A stretch of 64,000 bases of DNA from the NCBI RefSeq assembly GCF_016908195.1, contig NZ_JAFBDK010000008.1, forward strand, positions 62,001-126,000, read 5' to 3'. Positions 34,031 through 41,730 of this stretch are shown piece after piece (the first letter of the stretch is position 1; each line of letters opens with the position of its first letter). The stretch comes from Jeotgalibacillus terrae. GTDB lineage: Bacteria > Bacillota > Bacilli > Bacillales > Jeotgalibacillaceae. The notes beneath the pieces were generated by a model. That model worked only from the letters and a program-made list of their open reading frames with translations, had not been told where the DNA came from and did no database searches. A program made the position numbers and the translations under genes.

Positions 34031-34194
34031 TAAGCCTATTAAACACCCACTCTATCAAATCGTGAACAATTCAGCAGAATACTTGCAAAACAGTTCTTTC
34101 ATTACCTAAGCACCTTGTCGCTTCTTAAAAACAGGCGTATAATAATATTTCAGTTATTCATTTTGAATGACAGTCAGAGGAAAGGATAAGCGCC

Positions 34195-34455
34195 ATGAAA
34201 AATACAAAACAATTCATTATGATCAATATCGGACTTGTGCTTGCTGGCGTCCTTGGCTACTATCTGATTTTAAATGAAACACCTAAACCAAGAATATTTG
34301 CGATATCGTTTCTATTTTTCTTTTGGGTCATTACAGATTATGTAAAAGCACATATACAGAAAGCCGGCGCCTCAAAGAGTATGCTCTGGGTCGGTAATCT
34401 CAGTTTTCTTATTACGTCCGTAATTGGTTTCAGCATCATATATTTTGCTTCATAA
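34195..34455 (+). CDS. Small three-helix membrane protein
   Basis: 86 residues with hydrophobic segments near 7-25, 36-52 and 65-84. GAGGAAAGGA precedes the ATG, and a perfect hairpin terminator follows at once. No family recognised. Confidence 0.6.
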   Translation: MKNTKQFIMINIGLVLAGVLGYYLILNETPKPRIFAISFLFFFWVITDYVKAHIQKAGASKSMLWVGNLSFLITSVIGFSIIYFAS

Positions 34456-34456
34456 G

Positions 34457-34479
34457 CCGTGCACATGCACGGTTTTTTT
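34457..34479 (+). terminator. Intrinsic terminator
   Basis: CCGTGCA (34457-34463) pairs with TGCACGG (34466-34472), followed by seven T residues. Confidence 0.85.
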
Positions 34480-34562
34480 ATTTGGACCTGGCGTGATAAG
34501 CACCTATGCCTTCTGTATTTCTCCGCGTATGATATAGAGAATTCATTACAAGGAGGAAGATC

Positions 34563-34793
34563 ATGAACCCGCATTTTATTCACCCTGCTGAATTTGAACG
34601 TCTGGCTTATGAGGACAGAAATATATACAGACCGCGGCCGTATGGAAGACCAAATTATTATAACCGGCCACGTCCTTACTGGGGCGTGCCTTTCCTTGGA
34701 GGATTAGCCGGTGGACTTCTTGCCAGCACCCTTTTCCCTCAGTACGGTTACTATGGAAATTACCCTTACTACTATCAGCCGTGGTTTAGATAA
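34563..34793 (+). CDS. Tyr/Pro/Arg-rich small protein, possible spore or surface component
   Basis: 76 residues with a strong AAGGAGGAAG site. The composition is unusual: YRPRPYGRPNYYNRPRPYWG is followed by one short glycine-rich hydrophobic stretch (FLGGLAGGLLAS) and a tyrosine-rich end (YGYYGNYPYYYQPWFR). This resembles small spore coat or cell-surface proteins of Bacillaceae in composition, not in a defined domain. It has its own terminator at 34851-34882. Role is a guess. Confidence 0.65.
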   Translation: MNPHFIHPAEFERLAYEDRNIYRPRPYGRPNYYNRPRPYWGVPFLGGLAGGLLASTLFPQYGYYGNYPYYYQPWFR

Positions 34794-34850
34794 CAAAAGC
34801 ATTGAGCGCGGTGTCCTATCATTGGTTCAGTGCTCCGCTTATACAGAAAA

Positions 34851-34882
34851 CAAGCCGAGACAAATAGTCCCGGCTTGTTTTT
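34851..34882 (+). terminator. Terminator of the Tyr-rich protein gene
   Basis: CAAGCCGAGAC pairs with GTCCCGGCTTG (one mismatch) and is followed by five T residues. The T run reaches the stop of the convergent GNAT gene. Confidence 0.85.
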
Positions 34883-35726
34883 ATTGCTGCCTCGTATTCA
34901 CTTGAAACACTCTTTTCGTGTCGAACTCAAATGCAATTCCCCTATAGATTCCCTGCAGTAAAAACCCTGATTTCTCAGCCGTTCTTACTGCCGCCACGTT
35001 ATCAGCAGCACAATCCCAGTACGGGACCCCGCCTTCAGCAATGCATTCTTTTACAAAAGCTTTGGCAGCTGTTGTACCAAGACCTCTTTTTTTAAAAGCT
35101 TTATATGTTTCAATATCAATTGCATGAACATTTCCTGCTCTGAAACCGGTCATACAGATCGTTGCTACTTCGTGATCCTTCATGACACATAGTCCAATCC
35201 CATTTTCGTAGAAATCTTCCGGTGAAGACCAGAACGTTTGAATCTTCTCATGAATTAAGGATCTGCTGAAGCTGCTTGCCTGAACTAGTGCTTTTTCAAT
35301 AGGTACAACTCTGTATCCTTCAGGACAATCAGGATTTTTACTTTCTTTTGACGGATAACGATAGATAAATTGTTCCCACTTCTCATTCGGACGGTCGCCG
35401 AACACATCATCAAGAACTAAATCCCAGTTAGGGTGATAAGACAGCACTTCAGCTTCATGAACACCTGAGGCAATAGAAGCAGGCCCAATCACCAGGTCAA
35501 TACACTCTCTTAGCTTTGTTGTAAAAAGCGGATTGCGTTCTTCGCCGAGTATGAATATTCCGTCCATATTGCCAAGCCATACGACTGCAGATGCAGGTTC
35601 TGTTACCTGATCAACAAAGACCCTGCCTTTATTGATTCCATCAAGCACAGCCCTGACTTCAATAGAGCCATCCTCTGTTAAAAGAGGCGCAGCCAGATAA
35701 AACTGATCTTCAGTTAATTCTTTCAT
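34881..35726 (-). CDS. GNAT-family N-acetyltransferase (two-domain)
   Basis: 281 residues. The N-terminal 140 residues have no acetyl-CoA motif; the C-terminal domain carries the GNAT pyrophosphate loop region TYKAFKKRGLGTTAAKAFVKEC and the later AAVRTAEKSGF. The layout resembles the GNAT_acetyltran (ZwfA/FR47-like) group. AAGAGGAG precedes ATG 35726. Substrate unknown. Confidence 0.8.
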   Translation of the reverse strand: MKELTEDQFYLAAPLLTEDGSIEVRAVLDGINKGRVFVDQVTEPASAVVWLGNMDGIFILGEERNPLFTTKLRECIDLVIGPASIASGVHEAEVLSYHPNWDLVLDDVFGDRPNEKWEQFIYRYPSKESKNPDCPEGYRVVPIEKALVQASSFSRSLIHEKIQTFWSSPEDFYENGIGLCVMKDHEVATICMTGFRAGNVHAIDIETYKAFKKRGLGTTAAKAFVKECIAEGGVPYWDCAADNVAAVRTAEKSGFLLQGIYRGIAFEFDTKRVFQVNTRQQ

Positions 35727-35887
35727 CCCAATACTCCTCTTTTAAAGTTCTTATTTCATCTATCCTAACACACCTGATTTTTGAAAGTATATTCAGAGCA
35801 TTTTCACAGGATTTCACTTCTCCTATACATATTATTACTTGTTCAGGGTATGCATAGAATCATATAGGCGATGAAAGGAGACTCACG

Positions 35888-36139
35888 ATGGGCTTTATTT
35901 TATATTTAATTGTAGGTGGATTGATTGGCTGGCTTGCGGGACTGATTCTTGGTAAGGATGTTCCTATGGGCTGTATTGGCAACGTGGTGGCAGGAATTAT
36001 CGGTTCGTGGATTGGCGGGGAACTCCTCGGCAGTTTCGGGCCTACACTTGCAGGAATCGCGATTTTCCCGGCACTGCTTGGTGCAGTAATCTTTGTATTC
36101 CTTTTAAGTGTTATTTTAAAAGCTGCAAACAAGAAATAA
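35888..36139 (+). CDS. GlsB/YeaQ/YmgE-family stress-response membrane protein
   Basis: 83 residues, three membrane segments with the family's glycine pattern: GGLIGWLAGLILG, then GCIGNVVAGIIGSWIGGELLG. Members are small membrane proteins induced by general stress. AAAGGAG precedes the ATG. A GGGTAT at 35846-35851 resembles a SigB -10 box but lacks a convincing -35, so SigB control is not shown. Confidence 0.88.
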   Translation: MGFILYLIVGGLIGWLAGLILGKDVPMGCIGNVVAGIIGSWIGGELLGSFGPTLAGIAIFPALLGAVIFVFLLSVILKAANKK

Positions 36140-36140
36140 T

Positions 36141-36233
36141 CTTTGTTAAATTTGGCTGTTGATTTCCGCTACAGGGGGACGCTTTCCGCTACAATCACCA
36201 GCTGTGCTAAAATAACATTTAACTTTAACAAAG
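36141..36233. repeat. Interspersed palindromic repeat, internally deleted copy
   Basis: The outer ends CTTTGTTAAA (36141-36150) and TTTAACAAAG (36224-36233) are perfect inverted repeats. Inside, GGCTGTTGATTTCCGCTAC AGGGGGACGC matches the right end of the copy at 48.5 kb in reverse, and AATCACCAGCTGTGCTAAAA matches its left end. The two join at a CCGCT sequence with the central roughly 90 bases missing. Confidence 0.8.
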
Positions 36234-36241
36234 TGGGAAAT

Positions 36242-36267
36242 AAAAAGCTGGCGGCTGCCAGCTTTTT
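36242..36267. terminator. Bidirectional terminator
   Basis: AAAAAGCTGGC (36242-36252) and GCCAGCTTTTT (36257-36267) are perfect inverted copies, just before the stop of the ogt-like gene. Confidence 0.87.
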
Positions 36268-36268
36268 A

Positions 36269-36781
36269 TTATGCTCTGAGACTGATGCCTTCTACCTGAT
36301 GCAATGCTCTTTTGACATCCAGACCTGCGCTGAATCCGCCCAGGCCACCGTCTTTTGCAATGACTCTGTGACATGGTACTACAACAAGTAATGGATTTGC
36401 CCCAATGGCTGTTCCAACTGCACGGAACGCTTTTGGCCGCCCTACCCGCGCAGCAATATCTGCGTAGGTACGTGTTTCACCGTATGGAATCTCCAGCAGC
36501 GCCTGCCAGACCTCCTGCTGAAAATCAGTTCCTTTAGGCTCAATCGGCATGTCGAACGTTCTCTTCTGCCTTGTGAAATAGTCTTCAAACTCACTGATAA
36601 ATGGGTGCATCTGTTCAGGACTTTCAATCATAACTGCTCCCGGTACGTATTTAGCCGCCCATTTTTCGAGTGCCGCATAGCCCTCTTCCGGACCGCCGAT
36701 ATAACATACTTTTCCATCAACAGCAGCAAGCTGATAGCAGTCCTGATCATATTTAAATTCCGCCCAGTAAATTGACGTCAT
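36269..36781 (-). CDS. ogt: Methylated-DNA--protein-cysteine methyltransferase (Ogt type)
   Basis: About 170 residues from ATG 36781, with GGTGGAGG upstream; the frame's GTG at 36793 overlaps that site. The C-terminal domain carries the helix-turn-helix stretch IPYGETRTYADIAARVGRP, then active-site PCHRVI and GGFSAGLDVKRALH. The protein removes methyl groups from O6-methylguanine by suicide transfer to the PCHR cysteine. Monocistronic. Confidence 0.92.
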   Translation of the reverse strand: MTSIYWAEFKYDQDCYQLAAVDGKVCYIGGPEEGYAALEKWAAKYVPGAVMIESPEQMHPFISEFEDYFTRQKRTFDMPIEPKGTDFQQEVWQALLEIPYGETRTYADIAARVGRPKAFRAVGTAIGANPLLVVVPCHRVIAKDGGLGGFSAGLDVKRALHQVEGISLRA

Positions 36782-36858
36782 GTGTACCTCCACCTAACCT
36801 TTTCTTCTATTATACATCGAAGCTCCAATTGAAAAAACAGGGGTGCGTCCCCTGTTTT

Positions 36859-37809
36859 TCATCGTAACGTTACCTGATTACGTCCATTCTTCTTAGAGTA
36901 ATATAAAGCTTCATCAGCACGTTTGAAAATCGAATCTTTGGTATCCATCTTCTGAGCTCCTGATACACCGATCGAAATCGTAATCGGACTGTGCGGCCAC
37001 TCGCTGATTTCAATATTTTCACGGATCCTGTCTGCGATTTTCACTGCAAGCTTGTCCTGTATCCCTGATAGTAAAATCACAAATTCTTCTCCTCCAAAGC
37101 GGATCAGCACATCGTCACTTCTAATTTCTCCTTCAAGCTTCCATGCCAGATCCTGAAGAACCTGATCGCCAACAGGATGTCCAAACTCATCGTTCACCTT
37201 TTTAAAATGATCAATATCCAGTATAAGATAGGAAAAGTCAAAGTTTTCTTCTTCTGACTTTTTCAAAAAATGAGTCAGTACTTCTTCATAATAGCGCCTG
37301 TTTCTCACACTTGTTAACGGATCGATCATGGCCAGGTTCTCAAGCCTCGAATTCGCTTCTGTTATTTCTTCCCTCTTACTTTCAAGTTCTGCGAGAAGTT
37401 TTTGCAGCTCTCCATTGGCATAATCTGTGTCTTCAAGAATTTTTTCCACCTGACGCTTCGCTGTAATTAAGCCATTTTCAAAATCATCCCGCGTTTTCAT
37501 TTTCACGAACACATATTCAAACTGCTCATCCCGCTCCTGGGCATTCATCAGAACCGGTACAGGTCCTTCAGACGTCTCAAGTGTCAGATACATTTCTTCC
37601 ACTTTTTTATATAAAGATATAACAGGCGAAAAATAGGTCTGAAAATACAACTTCGAAGGCACTGTTAACAGCGATGTAATATGCCGCTGCTTTAATTCAC
37701 TACTCTTTTCTCCTATGATTTTACTGATCATTTCATTTGCTTCAATAATTCTGCCATCCGGCTCTGTAATAATAAATCCGCATGGTGCATAGTAAAGCTG
37801 CGTATCCAT
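36859..37809 (-). CDS. PAS-GGDEF diguanylate cyclase coupled to an RsbQ-like hydrolase
   Basis: About 316 residues from ATG 37809, which has GGAGGG 6 bases upstream. An N-terminal PAS domain (about 1-105, APCGFIITEPDGRIIEAN) resembles, from memory, that of the SigB phosphatase RsbP. A coiled-coil linker (about 115-160) leads to a GGDEF domain with active GGEEF and an RSDD I-site five residues before it, so c-di-GMP product inhibition is expected. It lies 16 bases downstream of the rsbQ-like gene. It therefore replaces the PP2C output of RsbP with a cyclase. Confidence 0.88.
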   Translation of the reverse strand: MDTQLYYAPCGFIITEPDGRIIEANEMISKIIGEKSSELKQRHITSLLTVPSKLYFQTYFSPVISLYKKVEEMYLTLETSEGPVPVLMNAQERDEQFEYVFVKMKTRDDFENGLITAKRQVEKILEDTDYANGELQKLLAELESKREEITEANSRLENLAMIDPLTSVRNRRYYEEVLTHFLKKSEEENFDFSYLILDIDHFKKVNDEFGHPVGDQVLQDLAWKLEGEIRSDDVLIRFGGEEFVILLSGIQDKLAVKIADRIRENIEISEWPHSPITISIGVSGAQKMDTKDSIFKRADEALYYSKKNGRNQVTLR

Positions 37810-37825
37810 GCTCATCCCTCCTGCA

Positions 37826-38635
37826 CTAAAGCGCTTCAACTGCTATATATTTTCTAATGTATTTGATCACTTCTTCCGGATGACTGATGTGTGGGTTATG
37901 ACCCGTTGCCTGAAGCACTACAAATTCACTATCCGGAAATTCATTTGCGAGATACAATGCTGCCTCGTGCGGAACAATTGTGTCATCACTCGGTTGCATA
38001 ATGACAACTGGCGTTTCTACACGCTTTAACTCAGCTCTCATATCAACTAAAAATGTCGCCTGTGCAAATTCCCGTGCGATCATCTGGTCATTTGAGAGCA
38101 GCTGCTGTTCAAAATTTTGTGCGAGCTCAGGACGATCTTCATTTTTAGAAGTAACAGGTGCCAGATATTTCGCCCATTCATTGAAGTTTTTTTCCATCAT
38201 GTCAAGCATGCCGCTAATGCTCTCTTCATCAAATCCTCCATGATAGCCTTCATCATTTAAATATCTTGGAGAGGCTGCAATCATTATCATCTGTCTGAAC
38301 AGTTCCGGCTTTTTACCCGCAGCAATTGTTCCAATCATACCACTGACAGAATGTCCAATAAAAATAACATTTGTTAGCTTCAAATCATCACATACTTCAA
38401 TCAGATCTTCAGCATATCCTTCAAGGGACTGGTAGCGGGCAGAGGAGTATGCATGCTTATCAGCGCTACCGGATCCCACATAGTCAAACAGGACAACTTT
38501 ATATTCTTCTTCAAACGCCTTCACTACCTGCTTCCAGGCCTGCTGACTGCTTCCAAAACCATGTGCAAACACGATTGTCTGCTCACCATTTCCTGTTACA
38601 TGTACGTGATTTCTTTTTCGAATATCCATTGTCAT
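37826..38635 (-). CDS. Alpha/beta hydrolase, RsbQ-like
   Basis: 269 residues. The oxyanion region AHGFGSSQQAWKQV is followed by the nucleophile elbow GHSVSGMIG, Asp in QPSDDTIVPHEAA and His in ATGHNPHISHPEEV. This is closely the RsbQ pattern. RsbQ of B. subtilis supplies a small-molecule cofactor to the PAS domain of RsbP in energy-stress signalling. Here the downstream partner is a PAS-GGDEF protein. A weak promoter TTGAAT/TATATG lies upstream. Confidence 0.85.
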   Translation of the reverse strand: MTMDIRKRNHVHVTGNGEQTIVFAHGFGSSQQAWKQVVKAFEEEYKVVLFDYVGSGSADKHAYSSARYQSLEGYAEDLIEVCDDLKLTNVIFIGHSVSGMIGTIAAGKKPELFRQMIMIAASPRYLNDEGYHGGFDEESISGMLDMMEKNFNEWAKYLAPVTSKNEDRPELAQNFEQQLLSNDQMIAREFAQATFLVDMRAELKRVETPVVIMQPSDDTIVPHEAALYLANEFPDSEFVVLQATGHNPHISHPEEVIKYIRKYIAVEAL

Positions 38636-38691
38636 ACACTACACACTCCTCTTATATTTGTCATTTCATATATGTATTACTATTTTACTAT

Positions 38692-39696
38692 TCAACTTGG
38701 TAAATTAGTATTACTTTTTGTTTCTTTTATCATCTTTTCGAAAATAGAATTGACGCCTTTCCACCAGTTTGGATCTTCAGCATATTTTCTATTAATCCAT
38801 TGGATCGGATCTGCTCCGTCCGGTCTTCCCTTACTCAGGTTTACCACTGTTCTTGCAGCAATCTCTGAGGACTCCTCAATGGATGTGTTAAAGTCTTTCC
38901 AGCTATGAAATACGTTAAATGGATTATTGGCAATTTCTTCAGCTTCAGGATGATTTACTGATACAAATCCCTGTTCCTGTCCGGTAATCGCAAATAGCAA
39001 ATATGGATGAATATTAAAGTCATAGGCAGCCTGGTAAATGGCAGAAAAGTAAGGCTCTTCTGCGAGCATTGAATCTCTTTGCTGAAGCCACGATTTCAAA
39101 TTTTCCTGGTCAATCACAGTGAACTTTAACTCTTCCGGAAGTTCATTAACAGGTCCCTGATAGATTGGTTCCACCTGAGTATATTGGGCAGCAGCCGGAA
39201 TACTTTCTGTTTCCTCCGCTGAGTCCGGAGACAGCATAAAAAACAGGATACATACCCCTGCAATCAGTGCGGTACTCAGGAGATAGGATCTAACTCTTAA
39301 CGGCTTTCTCTCTACGGTCATTTCCTCTTCAATCTCTACCTCAGAATCATCTGCGTAAAATAAATCTGCAGCTTGTTCTTCAAGGCTGTGAAGCTTTAAC
39401 CACTCTATAAGCTGAACCTTTGATACATAAGGTACAGCAGCTTCAGCCAGGTCATACCTGCTCAGCTGCATGTTTCCCCCCTGAATCATTTTTTCAAAAA
39501 GCTTAACCCGCACAGTTTCTTCCTCTTCAAAATCCGGAAGAGAACGGGTAATCATCTGGTGCAGCGTCTGAGATAAAAGAGCAGCACGTTTTTTAGATGA
39601 AGCTTCCGGGTATTTTTTTAATAAATATTTCTGAACACCTGCGATTTTCTCTTTGGATAATACGATGTCCCGTTTCAGAAGCTCTTCCCCATCCAT
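38692..39696 (-). CDS. Single-pass membrane protein with glucosaminidase/lysozyme-like extracellular domain
   Basis: About 334 residues from ATG 39696. A cytoplasmic N-terminal half of about 135 residues is rich in charged helices. One membrane helix (about 140-158, YLLSTALIAGVCILFFML) is followed by an extracellular domain with AAYDFNIHPYLLFAITGQEQGFVSVNH and NPFNVFHSW, which recalls glucosaminidase/lytic transglycosylase-type folds with a catalytic Glu. Cell-wall binding or cleavage is likely but not certain. Monocistronic and divergent from the 40-residue stress gene. Confidence 0.65.
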   Translation of the reverse strand: MDGEELLKRDIVLSKEKIAGVQKYLLKKYPEASSKKRAALLSQTLHQMITRSLPDFEEEETVRVKLFEKMIQGGNMQLSRYDLAEAAVPYVSKVQLIEWLKLHSLEEQAADLFYADDSEVEIEEEMTVERKPLRVRSYLLSTALIAGVCILFFMLSPDSAEETESIPAAAQYTQVEPIYQGPVNELPEELKFTVIDQENLKSWLQQRDSMLAEEPYFSAIYQAAYDFNIHPYLLFAITGQEQGFVSVNHPEAEEIANNPFNVFHSWKDFNTSIEESSEIAARTVVNLSKGRPDGADPIQWINRKYAEDPNWWKGVNSIFEKMIKETKSNTNLPS

Positions 39697-39765
39697 TTCC
39701 CACACTGCTCCGTTCCAATCCTTTTATCACATTTTAACATATTGAAAAGACGCAGCTGAATACAA

Positions 39766-39813
39766 GTTTGAAGCAAAATTAGGCGGGTACATACAATTAT
39801 GTAAGCGTTTACT
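39766..39813 (+). promoter_or_regulatory. SigB-type promoter plus cre site
   Basis: GTTTGA (39766-39771) and GGGTAC (39785-39790), 13 bp apart, match the general-stress SigB promoter pattern (GTTT-N12-14-GGGTAT). Immediately downstream TGTAAGCGTTTACT (39800-39813) matches the CcpA cre consensus at 13 of 14 positions. Both precede a strong ribosome binding site at 39827. Confidence 0.65.
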
Positions 39814-39841
39814 AATATTTCATTTTGGAGGTGACTTGACC

Positions 39842-39964
39842 ATGAGTGAAAATAACAATCAGGGTAAGAGTGGGGAAAACCGAAATGAAGAAACGAATAA
39901 AGAATATGGACGCCAGGGGAAGCATGCAAAAGGGAACAACGACTCAAATAAAAAAAATAACTAA
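39842..39964 (+). CDS. Hydrophilic 40-residue protein under a SigB-like promoter
   Basis: ATG 39842 with GGAGGTG (39827-39833) 8 bases upstream; stop TAA at 39962. The peptide is extremely hydrophilic, rich in Asn, Lys, Glu, Gly (e.g. MSENNNQGKSGENRNEE and HAKGNNDSNKKNN), without hydrophobic core, Trp or Cys. It is likely disordered, similar in character to small acid-soluble or desiccation-type stress proteins, but no family is recognised. Perfectly placed promoter, cre, ribosome binding site and terminator support a real gene. Confidence 0.7.
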   Translation: MSENNNQGKSGENRNEETNKEYGRQGKHAKGNNDSNKKNN

Positions 39965-39969
39965 GACAT

Positions 39970-40009
39970 AAAAAAGAATGAGATCCTATTCCGGACCTCA
40001 TTCTTTTTT
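39970..40009. terminator. Bidirectional terminator
   Basis: AAAAAAGAATGAG and CTCATTCTTTTTT pair perfectly, with an inner TCC/GGA extension, between the convergent 40-codon gene and the DUF4870 gene. Confidence 0.88.
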
Positions 40010-40013
40010 GTGA

Positions 40014-40370
40014 TTAATGCATTTTACGCAGCTGATCTTCCACCATTTTCCCGACAATTGGTAAGTGGTAACGCTCACCCTGATAAGCTTTGAACATCAG
40101 CAGGAGCCACAGGACCAGTGCGATAGGCCCGATTAGCAGGCTGATTATAAAGCCGATAAGCGGAATAAAATTGAGTACGATACTCAAAATGAATAGTGCA
40201 CCAAAAACGATTGTTGACTGCAAAGCGTGAAATCTGATTGTCTGATTCTCCTTTTCTACTAACAGCAAGACAATTCCACTGATAAAACCGACCAGATACG
40301 CCAGTAAACCACCAACATTCTCCTGCAGACCAGTAGATGATTTCTTCATTCCCGGAGTGCCCTGTACCAC
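40014..40370 (-). CDS. DUF4870-family membrane protein
   Basis: About 118 residues from GTG 40370, which has AAAGGGG at normal distance. Three membrane segments with the family pattern: GGLLAYLVGFISGIVLLLVEKEN, then IRFHALQSTIVFG and a final VLWLLLMFKAYQGERYHLPIVG. Function of the family is unknown. Confidence 0.82.
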   Translation of the reverse strand: MVQGTPGMKKSSTGLQENVGGLLAYLVGFISGIVLLLVEKENQTIRFHALQSTIVFGALFILSIVLNFIPLIGFIISLLIGPIALVLWLLLMFKAYQGERYHLPIVGKMVEDQLRKMH

Positions 40371-40440
40371 AACTTTCGCCCCTTTCATATTTGGACTGAG
40401 AATGAACGCCGCTTTAATTAACAAAATATTCTGTCATTTA

Positions 40441-40476
40441 AGTATAGTAAATGAACCATCGTTCGTCAACGCGAAC
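40441..40476 (-). promoter_or_regulatory. SigA-type promoter of the DUF4870 gene
   Basis: On the minus strand TTGACG (40469-40464) and TATACT (40446-40441) are 17 bp apart. The inverted repeat GTTCG/CGAAC (40461-40476) overlaps the -35 box and might be an operator. Confidence 0.7.
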
Positions 40477-40606
40477 ATCAGTAATCAAATAATAAAATAT
40501 ACTCCGTTTACATTTATGTGCATACTTAAAATTGCTCTCTTTATATACAGGTGCTAAGTTCTTTATAAGGAAAAAAATGTTTTTACATCTGAGGGAGTGG
40601 ACCAGC

Positions 40607-41266
40607 ATGGCAGGTAAGGTTATTTGTATTATTGGCGCAGGGCCTGGAATCGGAATGAGTGCCGCAAAGACATTTGGACAGCACGGATATTCAGTCGCTT
40701 TAGTAGCTCGAAATGAAGAAAAACTGCAATCGATGGCTGAAGAACTGAATCAGCAGGGTATTGAAGCGATTGCTTTGCAGGGCAATGCGTCAGCAAACGA
40801 GAGTGTGCGTAAAGCAATTCGAACTACCCGGAATACCTTCGGCCGAATTGATGTCTTACTATACAATGCTTTTACTTTCCGTGACCAGCTTCCTTCCGAG
40901 ATGGATCCGATTGAATTCGCAAGCGATCTTCAAGTAGATGTGATTGGTGCATTGACAGCATTTCAGACTGCAGCTGCTTTTATGGAAGAAGGCAGTTCGA
41001 TTCTATTTACAGGCGGCGGACTCGGCGTCAAGCCGATGAAAAAGTTCACTTCGGTTTCTGTTGGAAAAGCAGCGATCAGAGCACTTGCACTGGCTGTTCA
41101 TCAGGAATTAAAAAGTCAGGATATTTATGCAGGCACACTGACAATAAACGGATTTGTCAGAGAAGGCACAACGTTTTCACCGGACCTGATCGCTGAGAGG
41201 TTATATGAGATGAGTGAACAGCGTAAGGAAGCTGAATGGACATTTGATAAGGTGGCCATTACCTGA
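40607..41266 (+). CDS. SDR-family oxidoreductase lacking the catalytic tyrosine
   Basis: About 219 residues from ATG 40607 (GGGAG upstream). Rossmann motif GAGPGIGMSAAKTFG, then VALVARNEEKL. The usual YxxxK of SDR enzymes is changed: the lysine in SVSVGKAAIRAL is present but the position four residues earlier is Val, and the preceding strand ends FTGGG rather than a Ser-containing turn. It may be a non-classical reductase or a nucleotide-binding pseudo-enzyme. Confidence 0.75.
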   Translation: MAGKVICIIGAGPGIGMSAAKTFGQHGYSVALVARNEEKLQSMAEELNQQGIEAIALQGNASANESVRKAIRTTRNTFGRIDVLLYNAFTFRDQLPSEMDPIEFASDLQVDVIGALTAFQTAAAFMEEGSSILFTGGGLGVKPMKKFTSVSVGKAAIRALALAVHQELKSQDIYAGTLTINGFVREGTTFSPDLIAERLYEMSEQRKEAEWTFDKVAIT

Positions 41267-41302
41267 GAATGATTTTACTTTTTGAATGATGAATATAGGA
41301 AC

Positions 41303-41328
41303 AGCCGGCTGCTGAAGGCCGGCTTTTT
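41303..41328 (+). terminator. Intrinsic terminator after the SDR gene
   Basis: AGCCGGCT and GGCCGGCT arms enclose a short loop and are followed by five T residues. Confidence 0.8.
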
Positions 41329-41329
41329 G

Positions 41330-41563
41330 TTATGTAAGGTATCTTTTTAATTGCTGTACGATAATATATACAGCCTCATTGACATCATTAATTTGTTGAT
41401 TCAGCTTATTTTCATGATCTGTAATTAAAAATGCATCTGTTTCTTTTTCGTAGTTCACCAGCAGTTTTTGCTTGTTCCCGCTGCTGATTGTTTGAGTGAT
41501 GCCACTCCGATTATACTGCTTCATTGTTTCCAGCAATGTCCGAACATGATTTTCGTTCATCAT
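41330..41563 (-). CDS. Small protein of unknown function
   Basis: 77 residues, mixed charged, with a central beta-like stretch (KQKLLVNYEKETDAFLITDHE) and a C-terminal amphipathic helix (VNEAVYIIVQQLKRYL). GAGGAG precedes two adjacent start codons (41563 and 41560). No membrane segment; family not recognised. Confidence 0.6.
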   Translation of the reverse strand: MMNENHVRTLLETMKQYNRSGITQTISSGNKQKLLVNYEKETDAFLITDHENKLNQQINDVNEAVYIIVQQLKRYLT

Positions 41564-41665
41564 CCATTCTCCTCTGTTTTTACTTCGAATTCGAGATATT
41601 ACAAATTTATTATAATGGAGGGTATTATTTTGTTCTAATTTGGATGTGCTGGAAAAGATGACATG

Positions 41666-41693
41666 AAAAAAGCCGGGATAGTCCCGGCTTTTT
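41666..41693. terminator. Terminator of the mannitol operon
   Basis: AAAAAGCCGGGA and TCCCGGCTTTTT are perfect inverted copies, lying about 40 bp beyond the mtlD stop. Confidence 0.88.
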
Positions 41694-41730
41694 CAAATGG
41701 TTCACTTTACTTCTGATGACACTTTCTAAA

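Noticed and set aside
35846-35851. SigB promoter before the GlsB-family gene
   Set aside because: GGGTAT is present but no GTTT-like -35 lies 12-15 bp upstream.
38453-38908. 151-codon + strand open frame opposite the rsbQ-like and lysozyme-like genes
   Set aside because: It runs antisense across two well-supported genes, lacks a ribosome binding site and has no recognisable motif.
40461-40476. GTTCG-N6-CGAAC as a LexA box
   Set aside because: The Bacillus LexA box is CGAAC-N4-GTTCG, i.e. the half-sites point the other way; this is only a generic dyad.
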